The translations under genes were made by a program, and so were the position numbers. Below are positions 33,144 through 42,959 of a DNA stretch of 64,000 nt, in pieces (positions within the stretch are counted from its first letter, which is position 1; each line of letters opens with the position of its first letter). The DNA lies in contig DHVX01000055.1 in NCBI GenBank assembly GCA_002412885.1, positions 62,001 through 126,000 of the forward strand. The letters are read 5' to 3'. The notes under the pieces are model-generated. The model saw only the letters and a list, made by a program, of their open reading frames with translations, made no database searches and had not been told where the DNA came from. This DNA comes from Bacteroidales bacterium UBA5197. GTDB lineage: Bacteria; Bacteroidota; Bacteroidia; Bacteroidales; Lentimicrobiaceae.

Positions 33144-35858
33144 CTATTTTATGTCAGTAAATACAGGCTTACCATTTCTGATGGTTATCATAACTTCAGG
33201 TTTGCGGCCTCCGGGGTTAAAAATTACGGGATCAGACTGACTCTTTAACTTAAGCACCGTCGGCTTTTTGTCCTTTTCTTTAAAAAGCACAATATCTCCG
33301 GAACCTTTCTCCCGAATCGCGATCCATTGAACGCCCGAAGCTGAATTGTAAATCAGCGGGCTCCCGAATTCTGCATTTCTTTTTGTATAGCCCGCTAGTT
33401 CCTTTTTCATTCTTGAATAAATCCCTACCCTGCCATTGCCGGCAAACAGAAAATCCATTGAATTGTCGCCATCAAAATCAGTGTAAACAAACCAGGGATC
33501 ATTCCCGAAATTCTCAAAACTGCTGTAAGAAATAACCCCATTGGCCGAAATATAAGCCAACTGTCCGTCTTTTGACGCAGTCATAAATAATCCCTTACTA
33601 TTGGTTTTGTTTTCGAAAACACCGGCATTCAACGATTTGCGGAAATTATCCGGAATAGTGATTCTGGTTTTCCCGCGCCGGTCTGCAATTCTGAGTTTAC
33701 CATCAGAATAAGGAAACAGCAGATAATCCTTACCGGTTGTTCTGAAAAACAATGGCTGTTCAATTGGCAGTTGAAGTTCAGGTCTGCTCCAATCGGGCAA
33801 TTCACGCCCGACCAGTGTAATGTTGTATATCTTTCCGTCCTTTCCGGGATATACAAGCCGGTAATCGCGTTTACGGTCATAGTCAAATACGGAAGCATTT
33901 CCTGCATTTCCGCCCGGAAGCTTATACGGTGAATTTTTAACTTCCTGCCCATCAGTTCCTACAATGTGAAAATGCGAGTCGGTTATGATCAAATAATTTC
34001 GCTGGCCCGTTGAAGCAGGTATTACCTCGAAAATATCACCATTAGGCTTCCCTTTGCATTTAAACTGCCACAGTTTCTTCCCTTCATCATCAAAAAGTGT
34101 AACGGAGTTTGCATCAGGAATTGCAATCACTTTCTGGCCGCCTTTTTGACCTGATAAAACAACAGGTTTTAAAGCCATTTCAAACTTTACGGAAACTTTC
34201 TCGTGCTTTTCTTCTTCTTCAACTGCTATTTCAGCTTTATCTTTTTCGGCTGCCGGATCTTGTTGTGCCAGGAGTTCCTCTTTCTGCAAAGCTAAATCAG
34301 CTTGTGCAATTGTTAAGAGCGGATTAAACACAATGCTTCCCTGGGTATAAATCATGCTGTCGCCGCCACTGTATTGAAGTATAATATGTTCACATGCCTG
34401 AAGATAACGTGTCCAGCGTTTTTCATTATCAGAACGGACAGCGTTTTTGATATCTGAAGCTGAAAAATAAATCAACAGATTACTTCTTTCGTTCAACAGT
34501 TCTGTTGGAATCTGACTTTTTCCTGTTGATCCGGATTCAGTTAACCGACTGTTGTATAAATTAATCAGTTCTGCTGAAGGCGAAAGTACAAGATGGTTGG
34601 CAGAAAACATGCAAAATACAGAATCGCGGGTTGAAAAAATCTCTCCAAACAGGCGATCGGTAATTCCATTTGTCCTCATTTTAGGCAATGGCACAGCCGA
34701 AAAATTAATAAATGGCTCAAGTGCCATTCTTGCGCTGTCGGCATTTTTACTTTCAATCAGCAATAATGGATCTTTTCTGTTTCCATGACGTACATCGGTC
34801 AAAAGACTGACATTTTTTCCCATCCACGATTTCAGATGATCATTCACCCTGAAAATATCACTACCCGATCCATGTGAGGTTGAACTTTTATAGGTCAGTT
34901 TTAAAGTATCTTTCACATTCCGTTGCTGCAGAAAATTATCAATATTTTCAATCGACATTGAAAATGCCACTGCAAAATCAGCAGGAAATGCTTTCACAAC
35001 CTCAGGTTGTACCGGATTTTGTCCAATCATCCAGTTCTGATTATCGGCCATTGTAAAACCGCTCAGCAGCAGACGATCCTTGGCGATGGTCATATCCAGC
35101 GCACTCCAGGAGTTGAAAAAATCGCCAATTTCAACCTCATCTTTACCGCTTTTTCGTGCAGAATAATCAAAAAGAAGATCATTTCTGATAAATATAACAG
35201 CATCAACTTTTTTGCCTGAAGCGGCATTAAGTTTTGCAAAATTCCTCTGGTTAGTAAACGGATGAGCACTATTTATCGCTTGCCGGGATTCACTAACCAG
35301 CACAGGATTAAAGCCTAAAGTAAATATTCCATTGTGCAGATAGTACCAGACTGATTTCTTTCCGTTGCTCAGCAAAAAGATATCAGGAAATTCATTATCG
35401 GCTTTGCTATTGGTTATGTTCTTATCATTCAATGCCGAAATTATACTTCTTTGCAGTGATCGGATTGACTTGCCAACGATCTTTACTGAAATGAGCAACT
35501 CTGGATTTCCATCAGAAGATGGCACAACAGATAGTATAAATTCGTTATTGTCAAAGATATCCTGAAGCATAACATCATGCAATGCAAGCGAGTCTATCAT
35601 TGAAGCAAGCGTATTGAACGACAATCCTGAAGCAGAAGCCTGCAACACTTCACCCAAACCCGAAGCACGGGATTTGGCAATAAAATCAGCTATTGAACCC
35701 GATCTGAGCACAACAACAGTGTTAGCAGGTACAGCATGTGTGATTGGAAGTACAGGTTGTTTCAGAAATTTGTAAGAGGTATATGCAAACCGGAGCAAAA
35801 ATACCAATGCGATTACCACTAGGGGGATCAGGAAAAGGAGATAGTTTTTTTTCTTCAT
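33144..35858 (-). CDS. Large membrane-anchored protein with C-terminal propeller-like domain
   Basis: A 904-residue protein not assigned to a named family. It has an N-terminal membrane anchor (about 5-27) followed by a long periplasmic part. Residues 35-560 resemble DUF3352-like proteins (PANTVVVLRSGSIADFI and repeated alpha/beta units). A Glu/Lys-rich linker is near 545-570. Residues 575-900 contain repeated WD/PQQ-type blades, for example 'KVIAIPDANSVTLFDDEGKKLW', 'NYLIITDSHFHIVGTDG' and 'DFDGDNSMDFLFAGNGRVG', so a beta-propeller is likely. It is a single gene. The envelope location is supported by sequence; the function is unknown. Confidence 0.7.
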   Translation of the reverse strand: MKKKNYLLFLIPLVVIALVFLLRFAYTSYKFLKQPVLPITHAVPANTVVVLRSGSIADFIAKSRASGLGEVLQASASGLSFNTLASMIDSLALHDVMLQDIFDNNEFILSVVPSSDGNPELLISVKIVGKSIRSLQRSIISALNDKNITNSKADNEFPDIFLLSNGKKSVWYYLHNGIFTLGFNPVLVSESRQAINSAHPFTNQRNFAKLNAASGKKVDAVIFIRNDLLFDYSARKSGKDEVEIGDFFNSWSALDMTIAKDRLLLSGFTMADNQNWMIGQNPVQPEVVKAFPADFAVAFSMSIENIDNFLQQRNVKDTLKLTYKSSTSHGSGSDIFRVNDHLKSWMGKNVSLLTDVRHGNRKDPLLLIESKNADSARMALEPFINFSAVPLPKMRTNGITDRLFGEIFSTRDSVFCMFSANHLVLSPSAELINLYNSRLTESGSTGKSQIPTELLNERSNLLIYFSASDIKNAVRSDNEKRWTRYLQACEHIILQYSGGDSMIYTQGSIVFNPLLTIAQADLALQKEELLAQQDPAAEKDKAEIAVEEEEKHEKVSVKFEMALKPVVLSGQKGGQKVIAIPDANSVTLFDDEGKKLWQFKCKGKPNGDIFEVIPASTGQRNYLIITDSHFHIVGTDGQEVKNSPYKLPGGNAGNASVFDYDRKRDYRLVYPGKDGKIYNITLVGRELPDWSRPELQLPIEQPLFFRTTGKDYLLFPYSDGKLRIADRRGKTRITIPDNFRKSLNAGVFENKTNSKGLFMTASKDGQLAYISANGVISYSSFENFGNDPWFVYTDFDGDNSMDFLFAGNGRVGIYSRMKKELAGYTKRNAEFGSPLIYNSASGVQWIAIREKGSGDIVLFKEKDKKPTVLKLKSQSDPVIFNPGGRKPEVMITIRNGKPVFTDIK

Positions 35859-36009
35859 ATCAAAAAGGCAGGAACCTCAAATATATGCTAAAATAAACGA
35901 CAACCGGATGTAAAAGTCCGAAACTATTCAACAGTCAATTGTTGAAAAACTATCGGGTGGATTACAGAGAATCTGGACGCGGAAATGACAGGGAGGAAAC
36001 GCATTCAGA

Positions 36010-36113
36010 TACTTCGACGCTCAGTGTGACATTCGTGTTAGGTTAGCGTTTTATATATCTAATACATTGTAAATCAATTATTTATAATATCATGCTGAGC
36101 GGAGTCGAAGCAC
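36010..36113. repeat. Dispersed repeat with opposed arms, second locus
   Basis: Lies in the gene-free gap 35859-36325. The arms are ACTTCGACGCTCAGTGTGAC (36011-36030) and, inverted, TGCTGAGCGGAGTCGAAGCA (36093-36112). It is the same family and same opposed layout as 4331-4440, including the ATTCGT...TTAGCG flank. The rest of the gap shows no gene. Confidence 0.65.
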
Positions 36114-36325
36114 AAAACGCTCAATTTTACAAACCAGGTAATCCTGATTAAAGAGTTAAAAGGACAATCTGTCATTGATGTAAGCCCAGAAATGGTGAAA
36201 TACAAAACTTCAAATCCAAAACCACATCTAATCGACATAGGATAATGTATTTTTAAGTATTCAACTCAATAACTCAAAAAAAAGCAGTAGGTTTGAAGTG
36301 GCAAAACACAAAATGCGAAAGTACA

Positions 36326-37210
36326 ATGATTAAGATTCAAATGATTGCCATTATGATGGTTCTGTTTTTCTCGTGCAACCTCAGCGCGCAGAATAACCAA
36401 TATGCAGACCAGGAAGAGTGCAAAAATCGCAGTGGGATTGAATATGGTGGCATTGCCGGATTCTACATTCCGGGCAACGGAACTGCAGGTTTTTATTCGG
36501 GAAAACCTGAAAATGAGAACAGTGCCAATTATATTATGAAAAACAAATACTGGTATGAAGACATTTACAGACTGACCGGTGCTTACGATACAGTTTTTAT
36601 CAGAGAATATCCCGGAAGAATGAGATATAATCCGGCATTCAGCTTTGGACTTTTTGTAAAGTATGACATAGATTGCCGAAAGGGATTCTATCTGCAATTT
36701 CACTACGTCAAACTTACGGCCAAAGACATCATCACCTTTGAGGTTGACCCTCCGATTGATTATCTTGCCGAACCTGATATCAGACATTACCCTGTAATCG
36801 GGATTGAAGAACGCAATATGATGGACCTCGGATTCACATATGCATTGGGCAATAACCCCGCTTCGCGACTGATATTGGGAGGCGGAATAAATATGAATAA
36901 CACATTGGTAAAGGAATCGGTATTAAGAATTGAGGACAAACCTTTTAATATGGTCAACATTTATTCAGGCGGTCAAACTTATGTCCCCGGCGCTGCGCTG
37001 CAGTCTTACGAAATGAGACAGGGTGGAATAGGATTTGGAATTTTCGGAACTATCGGCGGTCGGTTTGAATTTAGTCAGGCAATAGCAATTGAACCCGGCA
37101 TTGCAGTTTATTACAAACAAATAAATCTGGAATCTTACAGCGGATTTTATCCACAGTTTAACTTTTTTGTAAAGCTTTGCTTCCGCGATCTGGTTTCATT
37201 TCAGCAGTAA
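36326..37210 (+). CDS. Putative outer-membrane beta-barrel protein
   Basis: A 294-residue exported protein from the ATG at 36326. The upstream frame start at 36293 would leave a hydrophilic extension before the signal peptide MIKIQMIAIMMVLFFSCNLSAQ. The mature part is rich in alternating strands and Gly/Tyr/Phe ('PAFSFGLFVKYDID', 'GFYLQFHYVKL', 'IAIEPGIAVYYKQINLES'). It ends 'FNFFVKLCFRDLVSFQQ', so a porin-like barrel is plausible. No specific family was recognised. It converges on rnhB. Confidence 0.65.
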   Translation: MIKIQMIAIMMVLFFSCNLSAQNNQYADQEECKNRSGIEYGGIAGFYIPGNGTAGFYSGKPENENSANYIMKNKYWYEDIYRLTGAYDTVFIREYPGRMRYNPAFSFGLFVKYDIDCRKGFYLQFHYVKLTAKDIITFEVDPPIDYLAEPDIRHYPVIGIEERNMMDLGFTYALGNNPASRLILGGGINMNNTLVKESVLRIEDKPFNMVNIYSGGQTYVPGAALQSYEMRQGGIGFGIFGTIGGRFEFSQAIAIEPGIAVYYKQINLESYSGFYPQFNFFVKLCFRDLVSFQQ

Positions 37211-37230
37211 GCTAAGCTTTCAAAGCCAAC

Positions 37231-37839
37231 TTAATCGTATTTCAAATCGAGTTTTAGTTGTTCGCTCACATTGAAAGTCAGCCGGTTCCAGGGTGTCAGT
37301 CCGAATTTTGCTATTGCTTTTCTGTGAAATGCTGTCGGATAGCCCATATTCTTGTTCCAGCCATATTCAGGATATTCAAGGTGCAGCGCTTTCATAAATT
37401 CATCGCGATGTGTTTTTGCCAGTATTGATGCGGCGGCAATTGACATATAAATCCCATCACCTTTAATGATGCATTGGTGGTTTATTCCTGAATAAGGGGT
37501 AAAACGATTTCCATCAATCAACAACAATCCGGGCTTCGGATTGAGATGATCTATCGCCAGATGCATGGCCAGAAATGACGCTTTTAGAATATTGATGCGG
37601 TCAATCAATTCAGGGCCTACCTGCGCAACATGCCACTGAATGGCGTCTTTTTCAATCTGAACCCTGAGTTTTTCGCGCTGAAGAGCAGATAGCTTTTTCG
37701 AATCGTTAAGTTCGGAATTATGATAATCAGGCGGTAAAATTACTGCTGCGGCAAACACAGGACCTGCCAGGCATCCACGTCCGGCTTCATCGCAACCGGC
37801 TTCTGTAATTCCACTATCCGAAAAAAGCGGCTTTAACAT
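37231..37839 (-). CDS. rnhB: Ribonuclease HII
   Basis: Removes RNA from RNA-DNA hybrids and misincorporated ribonucleotides. The 202-residue protein has the signature CDEAGRGCLAGPV with D17 and E18, 'LNDSKKLSALQREKL', 'LLIDGNRF' with a catalytic Asp, and 'IIKGDGIYMSIAAASILAKTHRDEFM'. It also has the C-terminal 'YPEYGWNKNMGYPTAFHRKAI'. It is the last gene of a purD-DUF6427-rnhB unit, separated from DUF6427 by a single base. Confidence 0.97.
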   Translation of the reverse strand: MLKPLFSDSGITEAGCDEAGRGCLAGPVFAAAVILPPDYHNSELNDSKKLSALQREKLRVQIEKDAIQWHVAQVGPELIDRINILKASFLAMHLAIDHLNPKPGLLLIDGNRFTPYSGINHQCIIKGDGIYMSIAAASILAKTHRDEFMKALHLEYPEYGWNKNMGYPTAFHRKAIAKFGLTPWNRLTFNVSEQLKLDLKYD

Positions 37840-37840
37840 A

Positions 37841-38824
37841 TCAGATTCCTATCCTTAAAAACAAAACCAATGCAATAAATGCAAAAAAGAGGAAATCGAA
37901 AATCCAGGATTTGCGGCGGGAAACAATCCGGTGGGTCATAAAAAGCGAAAGTGGCAAAAACATCAGCGGGAGCCAGAATCCTGCACCCTGCCCTGAAAGA
38001 ATCATTACCAGCACCGTTACCCAGAAAAAATGCACATTCAGCCACATTTTCTTCCTTATAGCAATGACCCTTTCTCCGGAATCAGAAATAAAACCTCCGA
38101 TTGACAATATCAGAATCAAAACCGGAAAAGCCAAAACCACATACTCCGCAATGCCGATTGCCGGATAATTTATCCTGAAATTCCGGAAAAACAACTGGTA
38201 TCCTTCAAGTGCATCCAGCAAGCCATCGGTAAGAAAAAGGTAAACAGCATAGTAAAAGTAGGGCACCATCAAACCAATCAACGAAATTACCCACTCCCGC
38301 CATGAGCCAATCCTGAGGGTGAAAAATCCCAGCCATACAAAGAGGATAAAAACAACAGCCTGAGGAACTATTAATGAAGCAATCGACAGCGAAATTGTTG
38401 CATTCAATACCTTGGCATACGGTTGATGCTCAGAATGCATTCTAAAAATATTCAATAGTGTATTCAGAAGCAACATTGTTACAGATACCACTACCATAAG
38501 GCTGGATGAACTATCGCTAAGGAGCATAAAACCGCTGAAAATCACCAACAGAAATATACTTTGCTTTGGGACTAACTCATGCCTGACAACCAGATTGTTA
38601 TAAAGGAATCCCAAAAAGAGTAAAAATCCGGCGCCCAAAATCTTAATCCATAATGCTCCGGTTATATTCAACCCCGATAAAAATCTATAAAGAGAGACAT
38701 CAGGAAAAACTGAATTTTTAAATCCAGGATCAGGGAGTGGTGTAAAAACCAGCAGCAGAAATACAATCAGTATTAAAACTGATTGCAAAAAAAAACCGGC
38801 TTCTGATATTTTCTTTAGAATCAT
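37841..38824 (-). CDS. DUF6427 polytopic membrane protein
   Basis: A 327-residue inner-membrane protein with about 9-10 hydrophobic segments. It belongs to the Bacteroidota family DUF6427, which typically lies beside purD or cell-envelope genes. A central 'FVWLGFFTLRIGSWREW' loop is conserved in the family. No enzymatic motif is evident. It sits between purD (4 nt) and rnhB (1 nt) in one transcription unit. Confidence 0.75.
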   Translation of the reverse strand: MILKKISEAGFFLQSVLILIVFLLLVFTPLPDPGFKNSVFPDVSLYRFLSGLNITGALWIKILGAGFLLFLGFLYNNLVVRHELVPKQSIFLLVIFSGFMLLSDSSSSLMVVVSVTMLLLNTLLNIFRMHSEHQPYAKVLNATISLSIASLIVPQAVVFILFVWLGFFTLRIGSWREWVISLIGLMVPYFYYAVYLFLTDGLLDALEGYQLFFRNFRINYPAIGIAEYVVLAFPVLILILSIGGFISDSGERVIAIRKKMWLNVHFFWVTVLVMILSGQGAGFWLPLMFLPLSLFMTHRIVSRRKSWIFDFLFFAFIALVLFLRIGI

Positions 38825-38828
38825 CGGA

Positions 38829-40112
38829 CTAATTCACGACATCAAGACCTATATCGGTTCTGTAGGTTTTGCCAAGATAATCTACTATACCGGCTGCCCT
38901 ATATGATAAATCGCGCGCTTCAGTCATACTTGAACCGAGACTTGTTAAAGCGATTACCCTGCCTCCGGATGTAACAACACCATCACCTGAATGATCATGG
39001 GTTGTTCCGGCATGAAATACAAGACTATCTTTGACTTTATGAATGGATGTAATTTCAAGTCCTTTGGGATAATCTCCCGGATAACCGGCCGAAACCAGCA
39101 TAACGGTGAGTGCGTGGCGGTGATCTGTTTCAATGGTATTTTTATGAAGAGTCCCTTTATTCAATGATGCCAGAACTTCGAGCAAATCAGATTTAATGCG
39201 GGGAATAATGGTTTCCGTTTCCGGATCACCAAGCCTGACATTATATTCTATCACAAAAGGGTCTCCGGCAACTTTTATAAGCCCAAAGAAAATAAACCCT
39301 TTGTAATCTATACCTTCAATTTTCAGCCCGCTGATGGTAGGATTAATAACCCGATCGACAACTTTCTGCATAAAAACTTCATCGGCAAAAGGAACAGGAG
39401 AAACAGCACCCATTCCTCCGGTATTTGGTCCGGTATCACCATTTCCGATGCGTTTATAGTCCTTGGCTTCAGGCAGCAATTTCCAGGTATTTCCATCGGT
39501 AACAACAAAAACAGATAATTCTATACCTTTTAGAAACTCCTCTATCACTACTTTTTCGGAAGCTTTACCAAATCTGGATTTTACGAGCATGTCCTCAAGT
39601 TCTGCTTCAGCTTCTTCAAGGGTATTGCAAATTACTACACCTTTGCCAGCTGCCAAACCATCAGCTTTAAGCACATATGGAGGTTTCAGACTGGCCAGAA
39701 ATGCACGACCGGCAACTATTTCAGCGCTGGTAAAGGTGCGGTAGGCGGCTGTTGGAATGCCATTCCGTTTCATAAAAGCCTTGGCAAAATCCTTACTTCC
39801 TTCCAACTGAGCACCCAATTTTGAAGGACCCACGACCGGTATGTGCTGGATCAAAGCATCTTGTTTGAAGAAATCATAAATCCCGTTGACAAGGGGCTCT
39901 TCCGGGCCTACAATTACTATATCGATTTGCTTTTTAAGCACCGCTGATTTGATTCCTTCAAAATCATTGACACTTATGGGTATATTGATCCCCAGTGAGG
40001 AAGTCCCGGCATTGCCGGGTGCAATAAATAGTTGCTTCAACAAAGGACTCTGTGAAAACTTCCAGGCCAAAGCATGCTCCCGACCACCTGATCCCAATAT
40101 CAATACATTCAT
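38829..40112 (-). CDS. purD: Phosphoribosylamine-glycine ligase
   Basis: Second step of purine synthesis: phosphoribosylamine plus glycine and ATP gives GAR. From the ATG at 40112 the protein is 427 residues, beginning MNVLILGSGGREHALAWK, the family's first motif. The frame is open to 40166 but the extra residues are unlike PurD. ATP-grasp features are 'PYVLKADGLAAGKGVVI', 'EEFLKGIELSVFVVTDG', 'NTGGMGAVSP' and 'FVIEYNVRLGDPETETIIPR'. The first gene of purD-DUF6427-rnhB. Confidence 0.97.
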   Translation of the reverse strand: MNVLILGSGGREHALAWKFSQSPLLKQLFIAPGNAGTSSLGINIPISVNDFEGIKSAVLKKQIDIVIVGPEEPLVNGIYDFFKQDALIQHIPVVGPSKLGAQLEGSKDFAKAFMKRNGIPTAAYRTFTSAEIVAGRAFLASLKPPYVLKADGLAAGKGVVICNTLEEAEAELEDMLVKSRFGKASEKVVIEEFLKGIELSVFVVTDGNTWKLLPEAKDYKRIGNGDTGPNTGGMGAVSPVPFADEVFMQKVVDRVINPTISGLKIEGIDYKGFIFFGLIKVAGDPFVIEYNVRLGDPETETIIPRIKSDLLEVLASLNKGTLHKNTIETDHRHALTVMLVSAGYPGDYPKGLEITSIHKVKDSLVFHAGTTHDHSGDGVVTSGGRVIALTSLGSSMTEARDLSYRAAGIVDYLGKTYRTDIGLDVVN

Positions 40113-40289
40113 GATTCCGGTATTTTTATGCAAAGTAACGAAATTAAATGCCAAACCCGTCAGCAAGAGCCAATCATTAAAGCTAAATAAAAATTAATGA
40201 AAAAATCTTGTCTCTCAAATCCGAAGGTATGTCGCTGTTTCGCTGAAAATCAGGACTTGACTTGATATTTTTCAGTTTTTGCAAAACGC

Positions 40290-40338
40290 TTGTTTTCAAT
40301 TGGTCAAACCCTGACTTGCGGTTTTTAAGTTATACAAA
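40290..40338. repeat. Copy 2 of a ~45-nt dispersed repeat
   Basis: TTTTCAATTGGTC and CTTGCGG match the repeat at 5708-5755 with a few substitutions. Intergenic, next to the fusA terminator. Confidence 0.5.
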
Positions 40339-40344
40339 AAAAAA

Positions 40345-40360
40345 GCCCCCGACCGGAGGC
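40345..40360. terminator. fusA terminator, possibly bidirectional
   Basis: The stem GCCCCC/GGAGGC with a 4-nt loop is flanked by long A- and T-runs on both sides. It lies just past the fusA stop and is a classic intrinsic terminator. Confidence 0.85.
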
Positions 40361-40378
40361 TTTTTTTTAAAAACACTA

Positions 40379-42460
40379 TTATTTATTGGCTTCCAGCCTC
40401 TTTTTCTCGGCCAGTTTTTTCAATACTTCTTCCTGAATAGCTTTACTGACAGGCATATACTGATAAAACTCCATCGAATAGTTGGCGCGGCCACTGGAGA
40501 GATTCCTCAAGGATGTTGAGTAACCAAACATTTCCTGAAGAGGAACAAATCCGTTAAGTTTTTGCGAGCCTTTACGATGGCGGCGCATTGACTCAATCTT
40601 TCCGCGACGCTTGGTCAGGTTACCAACAATATCTCCGATGTAATCATCAGGTGTATTTATTTCTATCTTCATAACCGGCTCAAGAAGAATTGGGGTGGCT
40701 TTCATAAAGCCCTGCTTAAAGCAGATTGAACCGCAAATCTGGAATGCAAAGTCAGAAGAATCCACAGGGTGGAATTGACCGTCGAGAAGTACAACTTTAA
40801 CGTCAACAACAGGGAAACCGGCAAGTACTCCATCGGCAAGCGTTTTAATAATCCCTTTATTAACTGAAGGAATATATTCGCCCGGGATTGAACCACCTTT
40901 GATTTTATCAACAAATTCGTATCCTTTGCCTTCGTTAGGCTCAATGCGCATAAGTGTCTGAGCAAACTGACCACGTCCACCCGATTGCTTCGAGTGACGA
41001 TATTCAGCTTCAACTTCCATCGAAATGGTTTCGCGGAATGCAACAGCTGGCTCACCGACCACAACATCAACACCAAATTCATGTTTCAGACGGTCAACAA
41101 TAATCTCAAGGTGCAACTCACCCATACCCGAGATAACCGTTTCTTCGGTTTCGTCATCAAAACGGGCATGAAACGAAGGATCTTCATTCACAAGTTTCGA
41201 TAGCGCTTCACCAAGTTTGCTTTGTTCCTTGCGTGTAACCGGGTTGATTTTCATTTCGATAACACTGGGCGGAATATGAATATTCTCCAGATAGAGCTGA
41301 TGCTCCATATCGCACAGGGTGTCGCCGGTTTTGGTAAGTTTCATGCCAATCAGTGCAACGATATCACCAGGACCAGCTTCGCTGACTTCTTCGCGATCCT
41401 TGGCTCTGATTTTTAAAATTCGTCCTACACGTTCAGGCTTTCCTTTGGTTGAGTTCATTACCTGCATTCCGCTTCTCAGTGTGCCTGAATAAACCCTGAC
41501 AAAAGTTTGCTGACCAACATATGGGTCGTGAATCAGTTTAAAAGCCAAAGCTGCGAAAGGTTCTTTTGGTGAAGGATTGCGGTGACGTGATTTTTCAGGA
41601 TCATCAACATCCAAACCAACTACTGCACCGATATCAACCGGCGAAGGTAAATAATCGACAACAGCATCAAGCAGCTGAGTGATACCTTTATTTTTGTAGG
41701 CAGCACCACAAAATACCGGGGTAATCAACAATTTCAATGTTGCGTCGCGGGCTGCAGACATAAGTAATTCAAGGGGAACATCTTTGTCTTCAAGGAAGAG
41801 ATTAAGGATTTCTTCATTAAAATCGGCAAGCTTCTCAATTAACAACTGCCTGTATTCGTATGCTTGTGCGTGCAATTCCTCAGGAATCTCTGCAACAAAA
41901 GTCTCAGCTTCTTCAAAGGTCAGCATTTTGAAATGGATCAGGTCAAGAATGCCACGAAATTCTTCCTCCTGACCTATTGGCAGTTGGAATGCAACAGCAC
42001 GGGCATCAAGATGTTCGTTCATTTGCCTGATAACTTCCAGATAATCAGCACCAGTGCGATCTATCTTATTAACAAAAGCAACACGTGGAACTTTATACCG
42101 CTCGGCCTGATTCCATACGGTTTCGCTTTGAGGTTCAACACCGCCAACAGCACAAAACAGAGCAACCATACCATCAATAACCCTGAGCGAACGCTCAACT
42201 TCTACGGTAAAGTCAACGTGACCCGGAGTGTCGATAATATTAATATTGAAGCCATTCCAGGTACAACTTATGGCTGCTGAAGCAATGGTAATACCACGCT
42301 CCTGCTCCTGTTTCATAAAGTCCATGGTTGACTGACCATCATGCGTTTCTCCCATTTTACGGTTTACACCGGTAAAGAAAAGAAGTCGTTCTGTTGTTGT
42401 GGTCTTACCTGCATCAATATGCGCGGCTATACCGATGTTTCTAAGTTTGTTTAATGTCAT
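40379..42460 (-). CDS. fusA: Elongation factor G
   Basis: Translational GTPase that drives tRNA-mRNA translocation on the ribosome. The 693-residue protein has the P-loop AHIDAGKT at 13-20, the QERGITI switch, DTPGHVDF at 77-84 with the catalytic His, and NKID at 131-134. Domains II-V follow, including 'SGMGELHLEIIVDRL' and 'SGGRGQFA'. It is not in a str operon (no rpsL, rpsG or tuf nearby) but next to purD. It may therefore be a paralogue such as the EF-G2 described in Bacteroides rather than the main EF-G. The sequence alone does not settle this. Confidence 0.93.
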   Translation of the reverse strand: MTLNKLRNIGIAAHIDAGKTTTTERLLFFTGVNRKMGETHDGQSTMDFMKQEQERGITIASAAISCTWNGFNINIIDTPGHVDFTVEVERSLRVIDGMVALFCAVGGVEPQSETVWNQAERYKVPRVAFVNKIDRTGADYLEVIRQMNEHLDARAVAFQLPIGQEEEFRGILDLIHFKMLTFEEAETFVAEIPEELHAQAYEYRQLLIEKLADFNEEILNLFLEDKDVPLELLMSAARDATLKLLITPVFCGAAYKNKGITQLLDAVVDYLPSPVDIGAVVGLDVDDPEKSRHRNPSPKEPFAALAFKLIHDPYVGQQTFVRVYSGTLRSGMQVMNSTKGKPERVGRILKIRAKDREEVSEAGPGDIVALIGMKLTKTGDTLCDMEHQLYLENIHIPPSVIEMKINPVTRKEQSKLGEALSKLVNEDPSFHARFDDETEETVISGMGELHLEIIVDRLKHEFGVDVVVGEPAVAFRETISMEVEAEYRHSKQSGGRGQFAQTLMRIEPNEGKGYEFVDKIKGGSIPGEYIPSVNKGIIKTLADGVLAGFPVVDVKVVLLDGQFHPVDSSDFAFQICGSICFKQGFMKATPILLEPVMKIEINTPDDYIGDIVGNLTKRRGKIESMRRHRKGSQKLNGFVPLQEMFGYSTSLRNLSSGRANYSMEFYQYMPVSKAIQEEVLKKLAEKKRLEANK

Positions 42461-42959
42461 GATTAATTAAGTGTGAAATTATTATTCCGGGCTGGCAAAA
42501 GAAATACAATTACATCACCTTTTGATTATCAATAGGTTAATTAATTGTTAAATCTGATTGCAGGGAACAAAAAGGCAGCCTGAAACGGGCGGCAAAATTA
42601 CAAAATAAATTAACTCATTTATGGTCAGCAATAAAATATATTTTATAATCATGAAGATTTCCGGTAAATGGTTGATTAAGTATTGGGATCGTAAAATAAA
42701 TTAAACTCATTGACTTTATAATGCATTCATTATCAGCCATTAAAAACAGCACTCTAATGTTTATCGAATTTCAATGGCTTCACAAAAAAAAATCTTACTT
42801 TTCTGATTGATTTTCTATTACATTGCAGGAAATAAAGTATTAATAAACATTGGTGACAATGGTTGTGAAAATCTTACTATTTTTCAACTCATTTCGTTAT
42901 TCTTCTGGTGATCAAACAGAGTCCGAAAGCACCAATTATCTGATCTCACGAACTATCAT
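42461..42959. promoter_or_regulatory. Divergent intergenic region fusA / hybrid kinase
   Basis: 499 nt, AT-rich, without a gene. A minus-strand TAATTTTG at 42593-42600 could be a distant -7 element for fusA, but no -33 partner was found. No clear operator or hairpin was recognised. Confidence 0.35.
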
